Shown piece after piece: positions 1 to 4,108 of a stretch of 5,100 bases of DNA (position 1 is the first letter of the stretch; every line of letters starts with the position of its first letter). The notes below the pieces were generated by a model that was not told where the DNA came from, did no database searches, and worked only from the letters and a program-made list of their open reading frames with translations. The stretch is from Acidobacteriota bacterium (GTDB taxonomy: Bacteria; Acidobacteriota; Vicinamibacteria; Vicinamibacterales; 2-12-FULL-66-21). The stretch lies in NCBI GenBank assembly GCA_020200195.1, contig JAIVJE010000449.1:1-5100 (forward strand). Direction: 5' to 3'. The translations under genes and the position numbers were made by a program.

Positions 1-1233
1 GTCGCGCGCGCGGAGCGCGGCGACGAGCGTCGGCATGTCAGCATATCCTTTCAAGCGACGGAAGCCTTTTACGGCTTCGAGGACACCGGCCGCGACCCAG
101 CGCAGCATCATCTGTCCGCCGCGCCAGCGCTTGACGTTCCGCTTCACATGACGTGTGCGACTGAGCAGACTCTCGGCGGCGTTCGTCGTCGCCAGTGAGC
201 GGCGCAGGCGCGCCGAGAGGTTCAGCGTGAGGACGGTCAGCGTCTCGTCGAGACCTTCGCGGACGCTCTCCGCCGCGCTGGGATATTCGGTCTCGAGGCG
301 GCGGGCGAGATCGAGTAACAGCCGCTGGGCGGTCTTCACGTCGGCGCTTTGATAGGCGCGCCGCAGGATGGCCTGCGCCCACGGCCGCTGGCGGTCGCTG
401 AGATACTCGAGGACGTTGCGGGTCTTGTGGACCTGACACCGCTGGACGAGAGCGGCCTGGCCGAAGGTCGCGTGCACCGCCTGGCGCAGGGCCTTGGAGC
501 CATCGAGGATGACGAGCAGGCTGCGATCGGTCCGGAGGCCGCGACTCTGGAGATTCGTCAGCAGACCCTGACAGACCGTCGCATTCTCCGTCGAGCCGTC
601 CCAGAGGCCCAGCGCGTGTTTCTGGCCGTCGGCGGCGATGCCCAGGGCCACGATGAGGCAGTGATCCCCGACGTGCACGCCGTCGACCAGCAACGCGACC
701 AGGTCGAGCACATCTAACGGCGCGCTCTGCCAGGCGGCGAGCTGCGCCGTCGTGCGGGCCACGAAGCGGCGGCTCACCGCGCTCTTGGTGGTCCCCCGGC
801 TCTCGATGGCCGGGCCGAGCGGCTCCAGGCTCCGCGCATACTGACGCGTGGCCACCCCGACCAGCATCTGTTCGACGACGCGGCGATCCAGCGGGTCGGT
901 GGACGCCATCGTCTGAAACGTGGGCAGCGCGATCTCGCCGGCCGCGGTCCGCACGCGCGGCCGTTGGATACTGACCTTCCGACCACCCAGGACCACCTCG
1001 CTCTGCGGCGTCCCTGCCCGACTCGCCGCGCGATCGGGCTCGTGCGCATACCGCGGTCCGCAGAGAGCGGTGCGATCTTCTTCCAGCATGGCGGTGAAGA
1101 CTTTCAGCCCGGAGCGCAACGCCAATTCCAACAGCTCCGTCTTCGTGTCCACGAGGAGATCGACGAGCGGCAGATGGTGCAGGGGTGATTCGGCTTGGGG
1201 AACGAGTGGGGCTATGCGAGACTTCGTGTTCAT
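1..1233 (-). CDS. IS256-family (mutator type) DDE transposase, C-terminus cut by window edge
   Basis: The reading frame is open from ATG at 1233 to base 1 with no stop, giving 411 visible residues, close to the usual 390-430 of the family, so only a short tail is missing. It is preceded by AAGGAG five bases before the ATG. Visible family signs: first catalytic Asp at residue 184 (LLVDGVHVGDHC), second at 244 (LLVILDGSKALR), the C-x2-H motif at C266/H269 (VQRCQVHKTRN), and the catalytic Glu at 354 (TTNAAESLLSRTR) followed by a basic stretch with RGGQMMLRW. The D-D and D-E spacings (60 and 110) fit IS256 transposases. The protein would cut and join the ends of its own element. No internal stop or frameshift is seen, so it may be active. 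Longer antisense open frames over the same DNA have arginine-rich, low-complexity translations and are shadows. Confidence 0.94.
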   Translation of the reverse strand, partial: MNTKSRIAPLVPQAESPLHHLPLVDLLVDTKTELLELALRSGLKVFTAMLEEDRTALCGPRYAHEPDRAASRAGTPQSEVVLGGRKVSIQRPRVRTAAGEIALPTFQTMASTDPLDRRVVEQMLVGVATRQYARSLEPLGPAIESRGTTKSAVSRRFVARTTAQLAAWQSAPLDVLDLVALLVDGVHVGDHCLIVALGIAADGQKHALGLWDGSTENATVCQGLLTNLQSRGLRTDRSLLVILDGSKALRQAVHATFGQAALVQRCQVHKTRNVLEYLSDRQRPWAQAILRRAYQSADVKTAQRLLLDLARRLETEYPSAAESVREGLDETLTVLTLNLSARLRRSLATTNAAESLLSRTRHVKRNVKRWRGGQMMLRWVAAGVLEAVKGFRRLKGYADMPTLVAALRARD

Positions 1234-1308
1234 GGCGGCTCCTTCTCTGTGAGGCCTTGGCCTCGGGCTTAGTCACCACTCGTGTATCACGAGCAGTGAG
1301 GAGCCGCC
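1234..1308 (-). promoter_or_regulatory. Structured transposase leader (three-stem fold covering the RBS)
   Basis: Three inverted repeats fit together in the 75 nt before the transposase start. P1 pairs 1234-1243 with 1299-1308 (10 perfect, mostly GC pairs). P2 is 1251-1256 with 1259-1264. P3 pairs 1279-1284 with 1288-1293 around a 3-nt loop, and 1273-1276 with 1296-1299 across a symmetric 2x2 internal loop (base 1299 is shared with P1). In the minus-strand RNA this is a three-way junction whose closing stem contains the AGGAG ribosome binding site and ends next to the ATG. IS10 and IS50 use comparable hairpins to block translation of read-through transcripts from outside; that this IS does so is inference. 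No clear internal promoter was found. Confidence 0.55.
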
Positions 1309-1364
1309 GCTTTCAATTTTCACCAGCTACTGGGACATCCCCCATTCACGGGCCGAATGCGGGA

Positions 1365-2021
1365 ATGAATGCCGTGCTAGTGGCGGGCCGGAACATCACA
1401 CTCAGGGGATTCACCATCACGGGCGGGCGCAATGGGGTAGCCGTGTTGCGCGGCGGCACAGCGTTGATCGACAGCAATGTGATTCGCGAGAGCGCCGAAA
1501 ACGGGATTAACGTCGCCCAACACAGCTATGCGCGCATCGTCAACAACACGATTCAGCTACATCCGGCTGCTGGCATCAGAGTGCTGGAGAACTCATTTGC
1601 TCGAATCGGATTTCTCGATCTCGAGAATCCGGTGTCCAGAGGCAACGTAATCGCCAACAACGGTCCTTTGGGAGGCGTGATTGTGCAGCGTTCGGCCGGT
1701 GCCTCCCTGGTTGGGAACAGCATCAGCGGCAATGAGGGCCCTGGTGTATCCGTCATGGCCGCATCTCACGCCGACCTGGCCGGTAACCAAATTGACGGCA
1801 ACGGTGCCGACGGGGTATCGGTCACCCAACACTCGTTCGCGCAGCTGGGCGAGGGACCGGGCATTTTCAGTCCGCCGAACGAGACCGGCGCTCCGAACCT
1901 TGGCTACGGCCTTAGTTGCTCACTGAATTCGGCGGTGGACGGTCAGCTCGGCACGCTGACAGGTGCTGCGGGGCAAAGGCGATTCGACAGCAGCTGCGCC
2001 AACGGTCCAAAGATCAAGTGA
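1365..2021 (+). CDS. Right-handed parallel beta-helix repeat protein, 5' end lost to the IS
   Basis: From the first in-frame ATG after the IS tip the frame gives 218 residues. At least five or six rungs of about 23 residues follow the pattern G-(V/I)-x-V-x3-S-x-A-x4-N-x-I, for example NGVAVLRGGTALIDSNVI, NGINVAQHSYARIVNNTI and GVSVMAASHADLAGNQI. This is the PbH1 ladder of pectate-lyase-like and surface beta-helix proteins. A less regular C-terminal cap follows with two cysteines (C185, C211). Residues just before this ATG (GPNAG, from about 1350) already read like the same protein, and no signal peptide or RBS is present. The native start is therefore missing and this is probably a gene remnant. 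The frame continues back into the IS to 1185, but those residues are antisense IS sequence. Substrate is unknown; such proteins often bind or cleave polysaccharides outside the cell. Confidence 0.78.
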   Translation: MNAVLVAGRNITLRGFTITGGRNGVAVLRGGTALIDSNVIRESAENGINVAQHSYARIVNNTIQLHPAAGIRVLENSFARIGFLDLENPVSRGNVIANNGPLGGVIVQRSAGASLVGNSISGNEGPGVSVMAASHADLAGNQIDGNGADGVSVTQHSFAQLGEGPGIFSPPNETGAPNLGYGLSCSLNSAVDGQLGTLTGAAGQRRFDSSCANGPKIK

Positions 2022-2036
2022 GTCGGAGCCGTGCCG

Positions 2037-2071
2037 GCTCGGTGGTGCGACGACCACAGAGGCGTCACGGC
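2037..2071 (+). repeat. 35-bp interspersed repeat, copy A
   Basis: This copy aligns with 2433-2466 at about 30 of 35 positions with a single 1-base gap. The longest exact block is the 14-mer AGAGGCGTCACGGC. It lies 15 bases after the stop of the beta-helix remnant. The function is unknown. Confidence 0.6.
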
Positions 2072-2146
2072 AGCTGTCATCTCGGACCGATACAGATTCG
2101 AACGCTTGGCTGGACATCCGAGTTCAGGGATGAGGATGGAGCACAT

Positions 2147-2365
2147 ATGCGCAGGACCTTCGTCGGCGTCGCACTCGCGGCCAGCGGTGTGTTTGTCAGT
2201 TGGGCAGGTCAAGGCATCTGGAGACACTCTCCGGACACGCTGTGGGCCGCCGTCGCGGTGATCTCAGTCCTTTCGGGTATTGCGATCGCGCTTTATCCCA
2301 GGATCTCACAGCTGCTTGCGCCTATAACTGGGAGCCGTGTGAAATCCGGCAGCGATCGACTCTAA
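2147..2365 (+). CDS. Small two-helix membrane protein, hypothetical
   Basis: The 72-residue product is not a recognised family. A strong ribosome binding site (GGAG at 2138-2141, within a purine-rich stretch) lies five bases before the ATG, which is why this start is chosen over an upstream in-frame one that would overlap the beta-helix remnant. Two hydrophobic segments are visible: residues about 4-24 (with an N-terminal MRRT) and 31-50 (TLWAAVAVISVLSGIAIALY). A short basic tail follows (SRVKSGSDRL). The first segment could be a signal anchor. The gene stands alone, with 125 bases before it and about 500 bases without a convincing gene after it. No domain suggests a job. The RBS, the hydrophobic pattern and the clean stop favour a real gene. 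Confidence 0.5.
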   Translation: MRRTFVGVALAASGVFVSWAGQGIWRHSPDTLWAAVAVISVLSGIAIALYPRISQLLAPITGSRVKSGSDRL

Positions 2366-2377
2366 ATTCTTTCCTCC

Positions 2378-2395
2378 CCGCGCGAGATCGCGCGG
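2378..2395. other. GC-rich hairpin 13 bp after the membrane-protein stop
   Basis: CCGCGCGA and TCGCGCGG are perfect 8-bp arms separated by GA, in practice a 7-bp stem with a 4-nt loop. It could end or stabilise the upstream transcript, but no T run follows on either strand, so it is not a standard intrinsic terminator. Confidence 0.35.
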
Positions 2396-2416
2396 AGTCG
2401 CGCCAATAGACCAACT

Positions 2417-2443
2417 CACCGCCATGAAGTCCGCTCGGCGGTG
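2417..2443. other. Inverted repeat with 7-bp arms
   Basis: CACCGCC at 2417-2423 and GGCGGTG at 2437-2443 can pair around a 13-nt loop. The right arm lies inside repeat copy B (2433-2466). There is no other evidence for a role. Confidence 0.25.
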
Positions 2444-2466
2444 CATGACCATAGAGGCGTCACGGC
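2433..2466 (+). repeat. 35-bp interspersed repeat, copy B
   Basis: This is the partner of 2037-2071 (GCTCGG-y-GGTGC, GACCA-y-AGAGGCGTCACGGC). It is one base shorter and lies about 395 bp away in the same orientation. On the minus strand this copy reads PVCEDCHKPMSRDAS in one frame, which could be a piece of a decayed Cys-containing coding sequence; copy A carries a 1-base shift in the same frame. Confidence 0.6.
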
Positions 2467-2666
2467 TCATCGGCTTGTGGCAATCCTCGCAAACGGGAAC
2501 ACGAGGGCTGCGCGTATCTGGTTGGGGGCGACTTGGAAGCTCGCGGGATGGAACTGGAAGTGCGAATGCACGTTCGGCGTGTGCTTGACTTCGTGCAGTG
2601 ACGTTGTGCGGGGGTGGAAACCCGCGCGTAGACATGGCCAACAAGTTCTTGGAGATCAACAAGATG

Positions 2667-2695
2667 TGGCGGAGAGCGTGGGATTCGAACCCACG
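2667..2695 (-). other. tRNA-Ser-like 3' fragment, possible attachment-site remnant
   Basis: On the minus strand this reads as a perfect T arm (GTGGG, loop TTCGAAT, CCCAC; 2694-2678), then the acceptor strand GCTCTCC, discriminator G and an encoded CCA (2669-2667). G73 and CTCTCCG-CCA are typical of tRNA-Ser. The matching 5' acceptor strand GGAGAGC and D arm are absent upstream, and the sequence before the T arm does not form an anticodon or long variable arm. It is therefore a fragment, not a working tRNA. Tyrosine integrases commonly recombine in tRNA 3' ends and leave such a copy at the far side of the inserted element. By orientation the element would lie to the right. Confidence 0.6.
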
Positions 2696-2709
2696 AAGAT
2701 CCTTTAGAT

Positions 2710-2724
2710 TCTGTAAGTTACAGA
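2710..2724. repeat. 15-bp palindrome next to the tRNA fragment
   Basis: TCTGTAAGTTACAGA has 7-bp perfect arms around one central base, 15 bases from the T arm. It could be a recombinase or regulator site at the supposed attachment site. Its AT-rich composition stands out in GC-rich DNA. Confidence 0.45.
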
Positions 2725-2730
2725 TTCCAC

Positions 2731-2766
2731 AATCCCGCGGTTGCCGCGAATCCCGGCGTTGCCGTG
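2731..2766. repeat. 18-bp imperfect tandem direct repeat
   Basis: The units 2731-2748 and 2749-2766 share AATCCCG and TTGCCG and match at 15 of 18 positions. The first unit also contains a small hairpin CGCGG-TTG-CCGCG. Direct repeats beside an attachment core are often integrase arm sites, but that role is only a guess here. Confidence 0.4.
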
Positions 2767-2837
2767 GCGCCCTGCCCGCTATTGCCCGCACGGCCGAGCT
2801 TTGAGGTCGACGCGGCAACGGCCCCTCTCTGTGGCTT

Positions 2838-2860
2838 TTTTGCTTAGCGCTAAGTAAAAT
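2838..2860 (+). promoter_or_regulatory. Palindromic operator overlapping a promoter of the toxin-like module
   Basis: CTTAGCGCTAAG (2843-2854) is a perfect 12-bp palindrome. It extends to 2838-2859 with one mismatched pair and T4/A4 outer arms. TAAAAT at 2855-2860 is a good -10 box (5 of 6 to consensus). Transcription would start at about 2867-2868, at or next to the ATG of the first gene. No good -35 box was found at the normal distance. The position is that of an autoregulatory operator of a toxin-antitoxin operon. Confidence 0.55.
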
Positions 2861-2867
2861 AGAGGCC

Positions 2868-3128
2868 ATGAACGCATCTGAGATGGCCAGAGCATTGGGG
2901 CGCAGAGGGGGCCGAGCCCGCGGCAAGCGATTGTCCGCAGCGGATAAGAAACGCATCGCTTCGCTCGGAGCCAAGGCTCGGTTTCAGTCACTCCAGGCAA
3001 CCCGCCGCATTGCCGACAATTTCCGATATGCCGCCGTACTTGCCGACCTTCGCGGGCAGCCGACCGCCGTCAGGCGCCGGAGCGGGTTCGCCGGGCCGCT
3101 GCCGGGGATCTATCCCGAGGGATCGTGA
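2868..3128 (+). CDS. Small basic protein, putative antitoxin/partner of the nucleotidyltransferase
   Basis: The product has 86 residues. The first half is very basic and alternates Gly/Arg/Ala with two helix-like blocks: MARALGRRGGRARGKRLS (6-23) and SAADKKRIASLGAKARFQSL (23-42). A more conserved-looking helix follows with RRIADNFRYAAVLADLRG (46-63), then a disordered Arg/Pro-rich tail. Similar G-x2-GG-(K/R)-AR blocks occur in many small proteins of unknown function; I do not recognise a named family. The basic half could bind nucleic acid or the operator. The stop TGA touches the ATG of the next gene, so the two are cotranscribed and probably translationally coupled. AGAGG lies only two bases before the ATG, too close for a normal RBS, and the -10 box is seven bases away, so the mRNA may be leaderless. 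The antitoxin role is inferred from position only. Confidence 0.68.
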   Translation: MNASEMARALGRRGGRARGKRLSAADKKRIASLGAKARFQSLQATRRIADNFRYAAVLADLRGQPTAVRRRSGFAGPLPGIYPEGS

Positions 3129-3668
3129 ATGCCCGACCCAGTGGATCATCTCCAAACAGTCGGCGAAATCGTCCAGGGTCTCCGCGCTCTCGGCCTCGAG
3201 CCAGTGCTTATCGGAGGCATGGCCCTTGTGGTGCTGGGATCACGGAGAGTGACACGCGATTTCGATTTCGTGATCGCGCATCCGGGCGAGCGTCTCGCTC
3301 GTACGATCGGTCTCTTCTATGACCATCGACTCCAACTCGTCTCACGTCTGAACGAAATGGGAGAGGTGCTCTCGACGATCACGAATCGTAAGGTAGCGGC
3401 CATCCGGCTGCGCCTCGATGCGCCGGCGAGCGCATACTTCTTCAACGCGGAGACAGGCCTTCGCGTCGACCTCCTGTTCGACTTCCCCATCGCAGCAGCG
3501 GAACTCGCCGAGCATGCGACACGAACCAGGATTCGCACGCATGTATTCGACATCGCCTCCGAGCAGGACCTCCTGCGCCTCAAGAGGATCGCCAAAGGGG
3601 CGCGTTCGGCACCGGGCGACGCTGAGGACATTGCCTTTCTCGAGTCACGCCAGAGGAGCTCCACCTAG
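3129..3668 (+). CDS. Nucleotidyltransferase-fold protein, MNT/AbiEii-type toxin candidate
   Basis: The 179-residue protein has the DNA polymerase beta-like nucleotidyltransferase signature hGG-x13-DhDh: IGGMALVVLG at 28-37 (G29, G30) and RDFDF at 43-47 (D44, D46). A likely third acidic residue is D114 in RVDLLF. The C-terminal end QDLLRLKRIAKGA...DAEDIAFLE (146-171) is the pattern seen in AbiEii-like and stand-alone MNT toxins. All active-site acids are present, so it should be catalytic. Relatives transfer nucleotides to tRNA or to the partner protein (for example MntA on HepT, MenT toxins on tRNA acceptor ends); the target here is unknown. GAGGG at 3117-3121 is a good RBS inside the end of the first gene. 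Its partner is neither HepT nor the usual AbiEi antitoxin. The 3' end overlaps the convergent DUF1028-like gene by 24 bases. Resistance-type or housekeeping nucleotidyltransferases are less likely given size and context. Confidence 0.85.
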   Translation: MPDPVDHLQTVGEIVQGLRALGLEPVLIGGMALVVLGSRRVTRDFDFVIAHPGERLARTIGLFYDHRLQLVSRLNEMGEVLSTITNRKVAAIRLRLDAPASAYFFNAETGLRVDLLFDFPIAAAELAEHATRTRIRTHVFDIASEQDLLRLKRIAKGARSAPGDAEDIAFLESRQRSST

Positions 3669-4055
3669 CGCCACTGCGGCGACCTGAAGCAGCTGCGCAA
3701 TCGCGGAGAACAGCGCTGCCAACGTCGACACAGTTTCGGGTGGCGCCTCGACGACGAGCCCGCCGCCGGCCGTGCACGGGATGGTCAGACCGGACACGAG
3801 GCGCTGGATTTCCACGACGCTCGCGGCGGCCATGCCGACGTTGGCCTCGCCCCAGAGGACGCCGTTGCCGACGGAAAACACGCGCGACTGCACGGCGCCG
3901 CCGACTTCCCCGGTGTCGGGGTCATAACCAAGGATCGAGAATGTAGCGACGTGTTCAGGAAGGCCGTTGGCGGGAAGACCGCTCGACGGATGCTGCGCTG
4001 CGTGGACGCTCGCGAGTGCCGTGATCGCGACCAGGGCGGCCGTCAGCCGCCTCAA
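3645..4055 (-). CDS. Exported DUF1028 (Ntn-hydrolase-like) protein, C-terminally replaced or truncated
   Basis: From TTG at 4055 the product has 136 residues: a clear signal peptide (MRRLTAALVAITALASVHA, 1-19), a short linker, then the conserved DUF1028 opening ATFSILGYDPDTGEVGGAVQ with SVGNGVLWGEANVG (37-75). DUF1028 proteins normally continue for 200 or more residues with a YGPxG segment; here the sequence departs after GMAA (about residue 77, base ~3825) into an unrelated hydrophobic tail ending LLQVAAVALGGAPLA. No frameshift restores the family. The function of COG3342/DUF1028 is unknown. An ATG at 4139 inside rseP and a GTG at 4118 are alternative starts, but they give a long charged leader before the signal peptide; the TTG has only a weak RBS. 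The gene follows rseP on the same strand by about 50 bases. It is likely a broken gene. Confidence 0.66.
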   Translation of the reverse strand: MRRLTAALVAITALASVHAAQHPSSGLPANGLPEHVATFSILGYDPDTGEVGGAVQSRVFSVGNGVLWGEANVGMAAASVVEIQRLVSGLTIPCTAGGGLVVEAPPETVSTLAALFSAIAQLLQVAAVALGGAPLA

Positions 4056-4071
4056 TCTCGCAGCAGTCTTT

Positions 4072-4099
4072 GTCCCTTCTCCCTTGTCCCTTCTCCCTT
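4072..4099. repeat. Two tandem copies of a 14-bp polypyrimidine repeat
   Basis: GTCCCTTCTCCCTT occurs twice without change and is followed by a partial third copy (GTCTT). It fills the gap between rseP and the DUF1028-like gene. On the coding (minus) strand it is purine-rich (AAGGGAGAAGGGAC) and resembles repeated ribosome binding sites, but it lies 17 or more bases from the TTG. Confidence 0.7.
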
Positions 4100-4108
4100 G
4101 TCTTGCGC

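Larger units (their letters stand above)
1..1343 (-). mobile_element. IS256/mutator-type insertion sequence, left end outside the window
   Basis: The element contains a DDE transposase on the minus strand plus a non-coding end of about 110 bp (1234 to about 1343). The right tip is placed near 1331-1343, where the strand read outward from the transposase start begins GGGATGTCCCAGTAGCTGG. Just past this point the plus strand begins to encode beta-helix protein sequence unrelated to the IS. The exact tip, the terminal inverted repeats and the 8-9 bp target duplication usual for this family cannot be verified, because the other end is not in the window. The insertion has removed or displaced the 5' part of the beta-helix gene. 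Confidence 0.85.
2366..2837. other. Gene-poor region with repeats, hairpins and a tRNA scar
   Basis: No open frame here looks like a protein. The frames that cross 2667-2695 give WDSNPR-, GFEPT- and RGFESHALRH-type peptides, which are familiar artefacts of translating tRNA 3' ends. The stretch holds two hairpins, repeat copy B, the tRNA-Ser-like 3' fragment, a 15-bp palindrome and an 18-bp tandem repeat. It is best read as a junction zone of decayed and imported DNA. Confidence 0.5.

Noticed and set aside
349..717. 122-residue plus-strand frame that looks fairly protein-like
   Set aside because: It is the antisense of the conserved catalytic core of the transposase; its apparent order mirrors that gene.
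38..1279. 413-residue minus-strand open frame across the IS
   Set aside because: It is one frame off the true transposase, is arginine/proline-rich without any domain, and exists because GC-rich DNA has few stops. The true frame (1233 to 1) has the DDE motifs and an RBS.
2441..2804. Plus-strand frames ending GFEPTKIL or containing WDSNPRRS
   Set aside because: These peptides are well-known translation artefacts of tRNA 3' ends and have no other protein features.
2800..2842. T-run after 2835 as an intrinsic terminator
   Set aside because: Only a 3-bp stem can be formed before the T run, too weak for a terminator call; the T run is better explained as the outer arm of the operator palindrome.
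2306..2974. 222-residue minus-strand frame, including a CEDCH (CxxCH-like) motif
   Set aside because: It runs through the tRNA fragment (RGFESHALRH artefact) and antisense to the small basic gene. A single CxxCH in such a frame is not evidence for a cytochrome.
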